Assembly (NCBI RefSeq): GCF_002846555.1
Contig: NZ_PJMS01000001.1
Span: 2,356,001-2,420,000, forward strand
Direction of reading: 5' to 3'
Length of the DNA stretch: 64,000 nt
Source: Aquimarina sp. MAR_2010_214
Lineage (GTDB): Bacteria > Bacteroidota > Bacteroidia > Flavobacteriales > Flavobacteriaceae
In this document: in pieces, positions 28,085 through 37,273 of the stretch
How the letters are laid out: every line of letters begins with the position of its first letter
How positions within the stretch are numbered: the first letter of the stretch is position 1
The notes under the pieces: model-generated
The model's database searches: none
What the model was told of the DNA's origin: nothing
Seen by the model: only the letters and a program-made list of their open reading frames with translations
Program-made: the position numbers and the translations under genes

Positions 28085-28420
28085 CTATGCAGCAAGCTCC
28101 CCATTTCCTACTGTTTCTTTGCCTGTTTCGATTGATCCCCATTTAGAACTAGTATTAAGTTTAATAGATACAGGACTTTCATTTCTAAGGGTTTCAAGAA
28201 TAGATTGTAAATCTGTTTCATGAAAATAAACTGTTAGTGTGCCATTATTGTGTTGTCTGTTTTCTGGCAATGTCTTTCCGTCTTTAATTATAGCTAAATG
28301 ACCAACATATTCTTGGTTTTGTCCATAGAGATATACAAACCCCATTTGGTAACCACCGCCACCAGCATAATTACTAACAATTTGAAGACTATAACTTTCT
28401 ACTTTGTGTGAAACAATCAT
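28085..28420 (-). CDS. Uncharacterised 111-residue protein
   Basis: A small cytoplasmic protein without signal peptide: SYSLQIVSNYAGGGGYQMGFVYLYG, then VGHLAIIKDGKTLP, and a C-terminal segment TVYFHETDLQSILETLRNESPVSIKLN. The pattern suggests a compact beta-sheet fold. No family recognised. Its upstream region carries dyad site C (28517-28536) inside a larger inverted pair (AACACGGAT ... ATCCGTATTTGTGTT), implying regulated expression. Confidence 0.55.
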   Translation of the reverse strand: MIVSHKVESYSLQIVSNYAGGGGYQMGFVYLYGQNQEYVGHLAIIKDGKTLPENRQHNNGTLTVYFHETDLQSILETLRNESPVSIKLNTSSKWGSIETGKETVGNGELAA

Positions 28421-28516
28421 TTTTATAAATTTTAAAAATATGAGTTAGACCGTTTTGTTTATTCAAAAGTAATGCATTAGGAGGTATCAGAGTAGAGGGA
28501 AAACACGGATTTTGAG

Positions 28517-28536
28517 TAGGGGATATTACCCCTCTT
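28517..28536. promoter_or_regulatory. G-run/C-run dyad, site C
   Basis: TAGGGG-ATATTA-CCCCTCTTA lies about 100 bases upstream of the 111-residue gene start, flanked by an outer pair ACGGAT/ATCCGT. It closely resembles site A (1654) and partly site B (22330). Confidence 0.35.
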
Positions 28537-28674
28537 AGGTGGAGCATCCGTATTTGTGTTATTTCATGATAAGGATCAAAGTGTGCATAAATGATGCATC
28601 ATGTATATTAATTTGACTTATCGAAACTGTTTTTTTTCAAATCTTTATCATTTATATAAAAAACTCCTATTATC

Positions 28675-29442
28675 TTAGAAAGTCCTCGAAAGGTAAAACC
28701 CTACGGATTTTTCACTGAATTGCGGAGCAAAAGCTATTCCATCCATTTTTTTGAAAGGATTCCAGGAGATAAGATGATTAAAGTGGTATACTAATTTTAC
28801 AGATAATATTCCAATACCAGCTCCAACCAAAACATCAGAGAGATAATGCATATTATTAAGCATTCTTAAACTTCCTGTAGTAATTGCAAAAAAATAACCG
28901 CTATATGCCAAAAGAGAATTGGTATCTTTAAACTCCTCGTATAATACCGAGGCAGTAGTAAATGCTGTGGTAGTATGTCCTGATGGAAAAGAATTAGCAT
29001 TTGTAGATTCTCCTGGTCTGTATTTGTGAATTTCTTTTTTTAATAGAGCAGAAGTACCATTGCTTATGATAGATGAAAGAACAAGGTTTTTGGTTTGATC
29101 AAACCAATGATTTTTTGATTTTACTCCTAAAATATCTGCAGCATACATCTCTACAACTGGAGCATATCGGGTATAATCATCCATGTCGAAATAAAAGTCG
29201 TTACCGACCATATTCCTAATATCTTTCTGAAATGATTTCTCAAAACTGCTTGTAGATAAAAGAATACCAGTCGCAATCAATGCTACAGGTATAATTCTTT
29301 TGCTAAATGATTTTTTTTTAGGTGTAAATTCTATTTGACTAGGATTAGTAAATGTTGAATTGGTAAGTGGCGCATCAGTAAATTGGGCATTGGCAATATT
29401 GATATATAAAAATACCAATGCCAGAGTTAGCATAGTTTTCAT
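28675..29442 (-). CDS. PAP2-family phosphatase
   Basis: Start set at 29442, where the signal peptide MKTMLTLALVFLYINIANAQ begins, giving 255 residues. The three PAP2 acid-phosphatase motifs are present: KKEIHKYRP (K-x6-R-P), SFPSGHTT and SLRMLNNMHYLSD (S-R/x-x5-H-x3-D form; the usual Arg is in SLR). It should remove phosphate from a lipid or isoprenoid pyrophosphate, such as undecaprenyl pyrophosphate, at the periplasmic face. It is monocistronic, divergent from guaB. Confidence 0.85.
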   Translation of the reverse strand: MKTMLTLALVFLYINIANAQFTDAPLTNSTFTNPSQIEFTPKKKSFSKRIIPVALIATGILLSTSSFEKSFQKDIRNMVGNDFYFDMDDYTRYAPVVEMYAADILGVKSKNHWFDQTKNLVLSSIISNGTSALLKKEIHKYRPGESTNANSFPSGHTTTAFTTASVLYEEFKDTNSLLAYSGYFFAITTGSLRMLNNMHYLSDVLVGAGIGILSVKLVYHFNHLISWNPFKKMDGIAFAPQFSEKSVGFYLSRTF

Positions 29443-29702
29443 AAATATTTTTTTTGGGGCTGTGGACTGTTTTTGAGATATTTTTATCAAAATAGTCCAA
29501 CGAAATATACTATATAAATATTAAAATAATGTTAATAAATTGAATTTTGTTAATAAATAATTAACAATTATTATGAAGAGATAGGTGTTTTAACATTTTT
29601 ACGATTGTTTTGTATGCTCCTTATTGAAGTAATCTAGTAGGTGAAATGATCTTGATTATTTAAAATAAAAGGGTATAGGTTTAATATTCCTTAAAAAAGA
29701 CA

Positions 29703-29732
29703 TATATTTGCACGCAATTAAATTTTAATTGC
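29703..29732 (+). promoter_or_regulatory. guaB -7 box and palindromic leader
   Basis: TATATTTG at 29703-29710 fits the -7 consensus. Right after it, GCAATTAAATTTTAATTGC at 29714-29732 is a perfect 19-base palindrome ending one base before the guaB ATG. It can act as an operator or fold as a hairpin over the ribosome entry site. Confidence 0.5.
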
Positions 29733-29733
29733 G

Positions 29734-31209
29734 ATGACAGCACATGAATCCAAAATCGTTGGAGAAGGTTTAACCTATGACGATGTTCTTCTAGTTCCTG
29801 CTTTTTCTGAAATTTTACCTAGAGAGGTAAGTATCAGGACTAAGTTTACAAAAAATATTATTCTTAATGTTCCTATCGTTTCTGCAGCAATGGATACTGT
29901 TACAGAAAGTCGTATGGCTATTGCTATGGCTCAAGAAGGTGGGATAGGAGTGTTACATAAAAACATGACTATCGAAGAGCAGGCAATTAAAGTACGCAAA
30001 GTAAAACGTGCAGAAAGCGGTATGATTATCGATCCGGTAACATTACCTCTGGATGCTAAGGTGATTGATGCTAAAAACAATATGCGAGAGCATAGTATTG
30101 GCGGGATTCCGATTGTAGATGATCATCATAAATTGATTGGTATTGTTACTAATAGAGATCTTCGTTTTGAGAAAAACGATCAACGACCTATATCCGAAGT
30201 AATGACCAGTAAAAACCTGGTTACAGTAGGAGAAGGAACATCATTACAGCAAGCTGAAGTAATTTTGCAAGAGAATAAGATTGAAAAACTACCAGTAGTA
30301 GATAAAGAAAATACCTTGGTTGGTTTAATTACCTTTAGAGACATTACTAAACTAACGTTAAAACCTATGGCAAACAAAGATAAGCTTGGGCGTCTTCGGG
30401 TCGCTGCTGCTATTGGGGTTACTGGTGATGCTGTAGAGAGAGCAGAAGCATTAGTGAAATCGGGAGTAGATGCCGTAGTTATCGATACAGCGCATGGACA
30501 TACTAAAGGTGTAGTTACAGTATTAAAAGAAGTAAAAACAAAATTTCCAGAATTAGAAATAGTTGTAGGGAATATTGCCACTGGCGAAGCTGCAAAATAC
30601 CTGGTAGAGGCTGGTGCTGATGCTGTTAAAGTAGGAATAGGCCCAGGATCCATATGTACTACAAGGGTAGTGGCTGGTGTAGGATTTCCTCAGTTCTCTG
30701 CCGTATTAGAAGTAGCTAATGCAATAAAAGGATCTGGAGTTCCTGTGATTGCAGATGGAGGAATTAGGTATACAGGAGATATTCCAAAAGCTATAGCTGC
30801 AGGAGCAGATACAGTAATGTTAGGTTCGCTTCTGGCAGGAACCAAAGAATCTCCAGGAGAAACAGTGATCTACGAAGGAAGAAAATTTAAAACTTATAGA
30901 GGTATGGGATCTGTAGAAGCTATGAAAAAAGGTTCTAAAGATCGATATTTTCAAGATGTTGAAGACGATATCAAAAAATTGGTTCCAGAAGGTATAGTAG
31001 GTAGGGTTCCTTATAAAGGAGAACTTTTAGAGAGTATACATCAATTTATAGGAGGGTTGCGTGCAGGTATGGGATATTGTGGAGCAAAAGATGTCTCTAC
31101 ATTGCAGGAAAATGGTCGCTTTGTGAAGATTACCGCTAGTGGTATCAATGAAAGTCACCCGCATGATGTTACTATTACCAAAGAAGCACCTAATTATAGT
31201 AGAAGGTAA
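29734..31209 (+). CDS. guaB: Inosine-5'-monophosphate dehydrogenase
   Basis: A 491-residue enzyme oxidising IMP to XMP with NAD, the first step to GTP. The TIM barrel is interrupted by two CBS domains (about 95-210). The active-site loop is GPGSICTTR with catalytic Cys308, and the flap contains [10 protein letters not shown] and the Arg-Tyr dyad region KDRYFQ. Length is standard. The gene has its own promoter and palindromic leader, and a strong terminator shared with the convergent ompH-like gene. Confidence 0.97.
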   Translation: MTAHESKIVGEGLTYDDVLLVPAFSEILPREVSIRTKFTKNIILNVPIVSAAMDTVTESRMAIAMAQEGGIGVLHKNMTIEEQAIKVRKVKRAESGMIIDPVTLPLDAKVIDAKNNMREHSIGGIPIVDDHHKLIGIVTNRDLRFEKNDQRPISEVMTSKNLVTVGEGTSLQQAEVILQENKIEKLPVVDKENTLVGLITFRDITKLTLKPMANKDKLGRLRVAAAIGVTGDAVERAEALVKSGVDAVVIDTAHGHTKGVVTVLKEVKTKFPELEIVVGNIATGEAAKYLVEAGADAVKVGIGPGSICTTRVVAGVGFPQFSAVLEVANAIKGSGVPVIADGGIRYTGDIPKAIAAGADTVMLGSLLAGTKESPGETVIYEGRKFKTYRGMGSVEAMKKGSKDRYFQDVEDDIKKLVPEGIVGRVPYKGELLESIHQFIGGLRAGMGYCGAKDVSTLQENGRFVKITASGINESHPHDVTITKEAPNYSRR

Positions 31210-31231
31210 ACTAATAGAAATAACAAGTTAT

Positions 31232-31269
31232 AAAAAAAACGCATCAATTTAAATTGATGCGTTTTTTTT
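31232..31269. terminator. Bidirectional terminator between guaB and the ompH-like gene
   Basis: A perfect 19-bp inverted repeat with A8 on one side and T8 on the other, so it can stop both convergent genes. Confidence 0.92.
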
Positions 31270-31290
31270 ATAATATCGTAATACCGTATT

Positions 31291-31812
31291 TTATTTCTTA
31301 GGAGTTTCTTCTATTGTGATTCCTAATTTCTGCATTACTGTTTTTGTTACGTCGTATTTAGGATCAACATATGCCAAACCACTCGTAGTAATAGTAAATA
31401 CCTGGGTATATCCTTCAGCTTTAGCAACTTCTTCTAGAGCTTTCCCAATTTTTTGATATAATGGCTGTAGTAATCTATTCTGTTCTATTTGTATCAATTG
31501 ACTACCATTCTTACGAAACTTTGCTATATCATTTTCTAAAGCGATGATTTCTTCTTGCTTAGTTTTTTTCATAGGTTCAGTAAAAGAAGCTACTTTTTCT
31601 TGATACTCTTTTACTTTAGCCTGGTATTCTTCGACCTTTACTTTTAGATCACTCTCTAATTTGGTATTATACGTTTTTAAATCACCTTGAACTTTGGTTA
31701 ATTCTGGCATTTTAGAAAGAATATACTCAGAATCTATAGTTCCTGTTTTGGATTGAGCATTTAATTGAAAACTAACGATCAATACTAGGATTGATAATAT
31801 TATTTTTTTCAT
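31291..31812 (-). CDS. OmpH/Skp-family periplasmic chaperone
   Basis: A 173-residue protein with a signal peptide (1-19) and the OmpH layout: a short beta N-terminus (TGTIDSEYILSKMPEL), a long charged coiled coil (about 40-125; KVEEYQAKVKEYQEKVASF) and a beta C-terminus (YTQVFTITTSGLAYVDPKYDVT). It holds unfolded outer-membrane proteins in the periplasm. In Bacteroidota several copies usually occur. It is followed downstream by the convergent guaB terminator. Confidence 0.85.
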   Translation of the reverse strand: MKKIILSILVLIVSFQLNAQSKTGTIDSEYILSKMPELTKVQGDLKTYNTKLESDLKVKVEEYQAKVKEYQEKVASFTEPMKKTKQEEIIALENDIAKFRKNGSQLIQIEQNRLLQPLYQKIGKALEEVAKAEGYTQVFTITTSGLAYVDPKYDVTKTVMQKLGITIEETPKK

Positions 31813-31900
31813 TTTACTTTTTTGTTTTTTTATTTTCTAATTTTTGCAAATATATAAGGTCTTAGACAATATACGTGCCACGAATTATTTTTTTTAAAAT

Positions 31901-32167
31901 CTACCCTTCATAGAGTTGTCCACGATGAGGTTTTAAAGCATCACGTACTGTTTTCATTTCAGAATTGGTGACAATCATGTAAGCCAAACTATGTAGGTCA
32001 TTGAGATCCTGACATCCCGTAATATCGAGAGCTAATTTTTCTGAAGTAATATATTCCTTAAGATGGATTTCGTGATGTTGTGCTGTTTTACTTGCTGCAG
32101 GGCCTCTAAAGTCCCAAATTAATTTTATTTTTCGTTCCAAAATAATCTTCAATTTTATAACCGTCAA
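31901..32167 (-). CDS. Small conserved protein of unknown function
   Basis: An 88-residue cytoplasmic protein with a core IKLIWDFRGPAASKTAQHHEIHLKEY and a C-terminal HSLAYMIVTNSEMKTVRDALKPHRGQLY. I recall similar short proteins in many flavobacteria, but no function is known. Closely spaced His and the WDFRGP motif are the distinctive features. The SRPBCC gene ends 15 bases upstream on the same strand, so the two are probably co-transcribed. Confidence 0.6.
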   Translation of the reverse strand: MTVIKLKIILERKIKLIWDFRGPAASKTAQHHEIHLKEYITSEKLALDITGCQDLNDLHSLAYMIVTNSEMKTVRDALKPHRGQLYEG

Positions 32168-32182
32168 AAACGCTTTTGTAAA

Positions 32183-32635
32183 TTAATTATCCAATACACT
32201 TTTTCCTTCTTCTGCAAAAGCTTTAAAATCTTCCATATAAGTATAGGATTGTTTTTTGAAGGAACCAGGTATAAGAAATCTCATAATTTTCATGAAACCA
32301 CTAAATTTAAATTCGTTTTTAGAGATCCATTTTGTATTTCCGTTTGAGAGTTCTTCAAAGTAATTTTCCTGGATGTTATATGCATTTTTTGTGTCAAATG
32401 TAAGATGAAATGACTCAGGAAGGTCAAGTAAAGTGATGGTTTCTATCATTTCAACTTCTTGTTTACCCATTTTATAAGTGAGTTTTGAAATTGCTCCGGC
32501 TTTTCCTTTTTCACCACTTATGTGTTCCATACTCACAAAACCCTTTTGCCAGTGTTTTATGTTTTCTTCATTGTTGAATTTTTCAACTATCTGATTTATA
32601 GGTATTTTTATTTCAATATCGAGCTCGTATTCCAT
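32183..32635 (-). CDS. SRPBCC-family (START-like) protein
   Basis: Start set at 32635, since the fold begins with MEYELDIEIKIPINQIVEKFNNEENIKHW; 150 residues result. The layout (beta1, two short helices, antiparallel strands, long C-terminal helix GSFKKQSYTYMEDFKAFAEE) is that of the SRPBCC superfamily, which binds hydrophobic ligands in a helix-grip cavity. The ligand is unknown. It probably shares a transcript with the 88-residue protein downstream. Confidence 0.75.
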   Translation of the reverse strand: MEYELDIEIKIPINQIVEKFNNEENIKHWQKGFVSMEHISGEKGKAGAISKLTYKMGKQEVEMIETITLLDLPESFHLTFDTKNAYNIQENYFEELSNGNTKWISKNEFKFSGFMKIMRFLIPGSFKKQSYTYMEDFKAFAEEGKSVLDN

Positions 32636-32804
32636 GATAAGATTGTTGTCAGTTGGTTTTGTAATGAGGCTGCAATATACGTAGATCATAAAAATTTTAA
32701 AAGTAAATACTATAGGTAGTATTTACTTCGTTAGAACATGGAACTTGTAAAACATTTTAATATTATTATTTTTGTTCGATTTAGGACTTCATCATATAGA
32801 AATT

Positions 32805-34760
32805 ATGTATAAAAAGGGGCTATTATTTTTTTTAGGAAGTATTTTATTTACACTTGCAAATGCACAACAGTCAAAAGATGTACTATTTACCATTGACGAA
32901 TCTCCTGTGTATATATCAGAATTTAAGAGGGTGTATCTTAAGAATATAGATTTAGTAAAAGACACGTCACAAAAGAATATAGACGAATATCTTAATCTGT
33001 TTATTAACTATAAATTAAAGTTAAAAGAAGCAAAACACCTTGGGTTAGATAAAAAACAAGCTTATTTAGAAGAGTTAGAAGGATATAGAAAACAACTGGC
33101 AAAAGGATATCTTACAGATACCAGAACTTCTGATGCATTAATTAGACAAGCTTATGATCGTTCTCTTGAGCAAGTAAATGCGAGTCATATTTTAATTACA
33201 GTAAAGCCTAATGCTTCTGCAAAGGATACTATCGCTGCATATCAGAAAATTATCGAAGCAAGAAATAAGATTGTAAACGGAACGTCTTTTGATGTTGTAG
33301 CTAAAGCCTATAGTCAAGACCCTTCTGTTGTTAAAAATAATGGAAATTTGGGTTGGTTTTCTGCATTCAGAATGGTGTATCCATTTGAAGAAGCTGCATA
33401 TGTAACCAAAGTAGGGGAAATTTCAGAACCGTTTAGAACACAATTTGGTTACCATGTTGTAAAAATTAATGGGAGAGAGAGAAAACTAGGAGAGGTAACT
33501 GTTGCTCATATCATGGTAGCTATTAATAATAATAGAACATCAGAAGCAGCAGAAAAAAGAATAAAAGAAATCAATCAGCAACTTCAGCAAGGAGTTTCTT
33601 TTGCTTCTTTAGCAAAACAATATAGTGATGATCCAAGTACAGCAATAGAAGGAGGTAAGATTAGACGTTTTGGACAAGGAGCTTTAAATTCTGAGGAATT
33701 TGAAAAAATGGCATTTGCTTTAGAAAAAAATGGAGAAATCTCTACACCAATACAAACTAAGTATGGTTGGCATATCATCCAACTTATAGAAAAACATCCT
33801 CCTAAGAGTTTCGAAGAGCAAAAAAATGAACTTACCAAAAAAGTAAAAAGAGATAGTAGATCAAAATTGGTGACTACTTCGTTTATTAATTCATTAAGGA
33901 AAAAATACGCTACGGCTAAGAATGAAAAAGCAGTTGCATATTTCAAAGGAATACTTCCTTCTACATTTTCTAAAGAGGAATGGAATGTACCTGAAGACAA
34001 AAATTTAAAAAAAGAACTCTTCAATCTAAAAAAGGAAAAGTATACATATAAGAATTTTGCCGATTTTTTAAAGAGTAACCAAAGTAGAATAGAAGGGTAT
34101 GCTGATGTTTCTGCTTTTGTTGAAGAAATGTATAAACGATTCGAATCAACAACCTTACTTCAATATTATGAAGAGCATTTGGAGGAAGATAACAAAGATT
34201 TTGCAAATGTAATAGGAGAGTATCGTGATGGACTTTTACTTTTTGATCTAATGGAATCTAAAATATGGAACATATCTAAAACAGATTCTGTTGGGCTTAA
34301 AAAATATTATGAGACTCAAAAAGATAAGTATACGCAAAATGAGGTGTATAAAGTGCTTAAAGCCTCTTCGTCAAAACAAGAAGCAATTAGTAAGGTTGAG
34401 AAATTATTGAAGAAGAAAAAGTCGATTGAAGAAATAAAAAATGAAGTCAATATAGGAGATATAGCTTTGGTGCTTTTCTCAGAAGAAGAATTAACTCAAG
34501 GAGATGCGATATTACCCAAGGATTTTTCTGCAGAAAAAGGGAAAATTGTGTTCTTGGAAGAAGAGAATTTTAAGACTTTGATTATGGTTAGAGAAATCTT
34601 ACCTTCAAGAATTAAAACTTTTGAAGAAACCAAGGGAGAGGTGATTAATGATTTTCAGAAAAAAACAGAAAATAAATGGCTAGATCATTTGAGAGTAAAA
34701 TATCCGGTAAAGGTTAATGAGAAAACCTTAAAAAAAGCTAAAAAAGAATTATCGATTTAA
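32805..34760 (+). CDS. Parvulin-type peptidylprolyl isomerase with two PPIase domains
   Basis: Start set at 32805, where the signal peptide MYKKGLLFFLGSILFTLANAQ begins; 651 residues. An N-terminal chaperone-like helical part is followed by two rotamase domains (about 125-220: ASHILITVKP ... GNLGWFSAFRMVYPFEEAAY; and about 230-325: VAHIMVAINN ... GGKIRRFGQGALNSEEFEKMAF) and a long helical C-terminus. It works on outer-membrane protein folding in the periplasm. It heads a three-gene chaperone set. Confidence 0.9.
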   Translation: MYKKGLLFFLGSILFTLANAQQSKDVLFTIDESPVYISEFKRVYLKNIDLVKDTSQKNIDEYLNLFINYKLKLKEAKHLGLDKKQAYLEELEGYRKQLAKGYLTDTRTSDALIRQAYDRSLEQVNASHILITVKPNASAKDTIAAYQKIIEARNKIVNGTSFDVVAKAYSQDPSVVKNNGNLGWFSAFRMVYPFEEAAYVTKVGEISEPFRTQFGYHVVKINGRERKLGEVTVAHIMVAINNNRTSEAAEKRIKEINQQLQQGVSFASLAKQYSDDPSTAIEGGKIRRFGQGALNSEEFEKMAFALEKNGEISTPIQTKYGWHIIQLIEKHPPKSFEEQKNELTKKVKRDSRSKLVTTSFINSLRKKYATAKNEKAVAYFKGILPSTFSKEEWNVPEDKNLKKELFNLKKEKYTYKNFADFLKSNQSRIEGYADVSAFVEEMYKRFESTTLLQYYEEHLEEDNKDFANVIGEYRDGLLLFDLMESKIWNISKTDSVGLKKYYETQKDKYTQNEVYKVLKASSSKQEAISKVEKLLKKKKSIEEIKNEVNIGDIALVLFSEEELTQGDAILPKDFSAEKGKIVFLEEENFKTLIMVREILPSRIKTFEETKGEVINDFQKKTENKWLDHLRVKYPVKVNEKTLKKAKKELSI

Positions 34761-34952
34761 AAGAATAATAAACTTTTGATTGGAGAACAACGAAATTGTG
34801 TATGTTCTTCAATGTTGTTAATTTCTTTATGAATGATTAAAAGGGGAATGTGTAAAATAAGAGATAATTATTGTGATGAACTAAATGATTATTTCATGCC
34901 TGATCTATATTAGTATAAATCTCATCGTCTAAAGAATATTATATATAAACAG

Positions 34953-35801
34953 ATGAAATATTATAAATTAATACTGCTATTTCTAGTTGTTGTTTCTTGC
35001 CAAAAATTTAAGAATCAAATTAAAAGAGAAGCAATTGCAAGAGTGAATGACACATACTTATATAAAGATGATATTAAAAAACTAGTGCCAAAGAATGTGT
35101 CTACAGGGGATAGTACTAATATTGTTAATAATTATATTAATACATGGGCTACTCGGCAACTATTTATTGACAAGGCTAAACTAAATCTTACTAAGGAAGA
35201 ACTTGAAGAATTTAATGATCTTGTAGAAAGCTATCAAAGTACCTTATATATTAACGCATACAAGAATGCAGTGATCAATAAATCCATCAATATGGAGATC
35301 ACAGAACAAGATCTTCAATCATATTATGATCAAAATTTGAAAAATTTTAATCTTAATGAGGAGTTAGTAAAATTACGTTACTTACATTTGCCACCTGATT
35401 ATGCGAATATTGTTGCAACGAAGCAACAATTCAATCGTTTTAATGAAGAGGATATAGAAGAGTTGGGAGGAAAAAAGATAGAATACCTTACATATTCTTT
35501 AAATGATTCTGCTTGGATTAAGTTGGATCAAGTGTTAAGTAAAATTCCGATTCTCAAAAAACAAGACAAGGCAAAACTCTTGAAAAGCGGAAAATATATG
35601 CAACTTAGAGACTCTACAGGAGTATATATGGTGAAAATAAAAGACGTATTAAAGCGTAATGAGATAGCACCGCTAGAATATATCAAGCCTACAATAAGGC
35701 AGATTATACTAAATAAGAGAAAGCTGGAGCTAATTAAAAAAATAGAAAAAGACATTACAAGAGATGCAGTTGAGAACAAACAATTTGAAGTTTATGATTA
35801 A
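34953..35801 (+). CDS. SurA-like lipoprotein without an intact PPIase domain
   Basis: A 282-residue lipoprotein with lipid-acceptor Cys16 (LVVVSCQK). It has the SurA N-terminal helical module ([22 protein letters not shown], ... YINTWATRQLFIDKAKLNLTKEELEEF) and a degenerate C-terminal region. No complete rotamase motif is visible, so it probably acts as a chaperone only. It overlaps the next, full-length SurA-type gene by 8 bases. Confidence 0.78.
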   Translation: MKYYKLILLFLVVVSCQKFKNQIKREAIARVNDTYLYKDDIKKLVPKNVSTGDSTNIVNNYINTWATRQLFIDKAKLNLTKEELEEFNDLVESYQSTLYINAYKNAVINKSINMEITEQDLQSYYDQNLKNFNLNEELVKLRYLHLPPDYANIVATKQQFNRFNEEDIEELGGKKIEYLTYSLNDSAWIKLDQVLSKIPILKKQDKAKLLKSGKYMQLRDSTGVYMVKIKDVLKRNEIAPLEYIKPTIRQIILNKRKLELIKKIEKDITRDAVENKQFEVYD

Positions 35802-37272
35802 AACTACAGTACTTTGTGTTATACTTACTTTTAGTATGAATACACAATTTTATGCCCAAGAGATTATTGAAGAAGTAGCACAGGATTCTATAGTAGCACA
35901 AGATACCCTTAGTGGGCAGAATAGTGCAATGGTAAATGATACATTAAATACAGCTGTAGAACCTGTAAAAGTACCATTTCAAAAGGCCAAAATAGATGGA
36001 GTAGCAGCGGTAATAGGAGAAAATGTAATTTTGGATAGTGATGTAGATATTGCTTATCGACAGTTGATTAGTGAAGGTGTTTCAACTTCTGATGTAAGTC
36101 GTTGTGAACTTGCAGGTAGTCTGTTTGAAGCCAAATTGTATGCCCATCATGCTATTCAGGATAGTATAGAAGTTAGAGATGCTGAAGTTAACTCTATGGT
36201 TGACCAACAATTAGCATATATGACAAATGAGTTGGGAACTGTAGAGAAAGTATTAAAGTTTTATAAAAAGGATAATGTGGCAGATTTCAGAAAAGAACTT
36301 TTTGAAATTAATAAGTCAAACAAATTGTCTGAGCAAATGAGAGCTAAAATTATCAAAGATATCGAGATTACTCCAGAGGAAATCAGAGAGTTTTTTGATG
36401 ACATCCCAGAAGATGAAAGACCACTTTTTGGTACAGAACTTGAATTAGCTCAGATTGTAATAGAACCAGAAATACCTCAAGAAGAAGAGCAAAAAGTAAT
36501 TGATAGACTAAAGCAGTTTAGAGAAGATATTGTAGAGAACGGTAGTAGCTTTGCTACTAAAGCAGTATTATATTCTCAAGACCCTGGCTCTAAATCTACA
36601 GGTGGAAAATATACTCTGGATCGTAAAACAAACTTTGCTAAAGAATTTAAAGATGTTGCTTTTAGTTTACAAGAAGGAGAAGTGAGCGAGCCATTTAAAA
36701 CTGATTTTGGATGGCATATTGTAAAAGTTGATAAAATAAGAGGAGAAGAAATAGATGTAAGACACATACTTCTTGTTCCCGAGGTAACTAGAAAAACTGT
36801 TGATGAAGCCAAAAAATTAATAGATTCTATACGAACAAGCATTGTTTCGGGTTCTATTCAATTTAAAAAGGCAGCAAGAAAATTTAGTGATGAAAAAGAG
36901 ACTCGTGAAGATGGAGGGCAACTTCTTAATCCTACTACAGGAGATACTCGTTTTGAACTTACCAAAATTGACCCTATATTGTACGATCAAGTATCTAAAC
37001 TAAAAAAGAATGAAGTTTCTTTAGTAATTTCTGATCAGGATCGTCAAGGTCGAAAAAAGTATAAATTAATAACTGTACTTAATCGATATGATGAGCATAT
37101 AGCTGATTATGCAAATGACTATCTTAAAATACAAGAATTGGCGTTAAGAAAAAAGCAAATTGATGCAATTCGTAAGTGGCAGAGTGAAAAAATAATGGAT
37201 ACGTATATAAAAATAAACGGAGAGTATAGAGACTGTGAATATAGTGGTAACTGGTTAAAAAAAATAAAATAA
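35794..37272 (+). CDS. surA: SurA-type peptidylprolyl isomerase
   Basis: Start set at 35794 (signal peptide MIKTTVLCVILTFSMNTQFYAQ); the longer frame would start inside the previous gene. 492 residues: SurA N-terminal domain (VAAVIGENVILDSDVDIAYRQL), first PPIase-like domain (about 210-310: ELELAQIVIEPEI ... GGKYTLDRKTNFAKEFKDVAF, DFGWHIVKVD), a second one (about 315-410: DVRHILLVPEVTRKT) and a C-terminal helix. It escorts outer-membrane proteins through the periplasm. Confidence 0.88.
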   Translation: MIKTTVLCVILTFSMNTQFYAQEIIEEVAQDSIVAQDTLSGQNSAMVNDTLNTAVEPVKVPFQKAKIDGVAAVIGENVILDSDVDIAYRQLISEGVSTSDVSRCELAGSLFEAKLYAHHAIQDSIEVRDAEVNSMVDQQLAYMTNELGTVEKVLKFYKKDNVADFRKELFEINKSNKLSEQMRAKIIKDIEITPEEIREFFDDIPEDERPLFGTELELAQIVIEPEIPQEEEQKVIDRLKQFREDIVENGSSFATKAVLYSQDPGSKSTGGKYTLDRKTNFAKEFKDVAFSLQEGEVSEPFKTDFGWHIVKVDKIRGEEIDVRHILLVPEVTRKTVDEAKKLIDSIRTSIVSGSIQFKKAARKFSDEKETREDGGQLLNPTTGDTRFELTKIDPILYDQVSKLKKNEVSLVISDQDRQGRKKYKLITVLNRYDEHIADYANDYLKIQELALRKKQIDAIRKWQSEKIMDTYIKINGEYRDCEYSGNWLKKIK

Positions 37273-37273
37273 T

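Noticed and set aside
30180..30653. 157-codon minus-strand frame opposite guaB
   Set aside because: Shadow of a highly conserved gene; composition rich in Ser/Thr/Ala from antisense codons.
33584..34024. 146-codon minus-strand frame opposite the PPIase gene
   Set aside because: Antisense shadow; no independent support.
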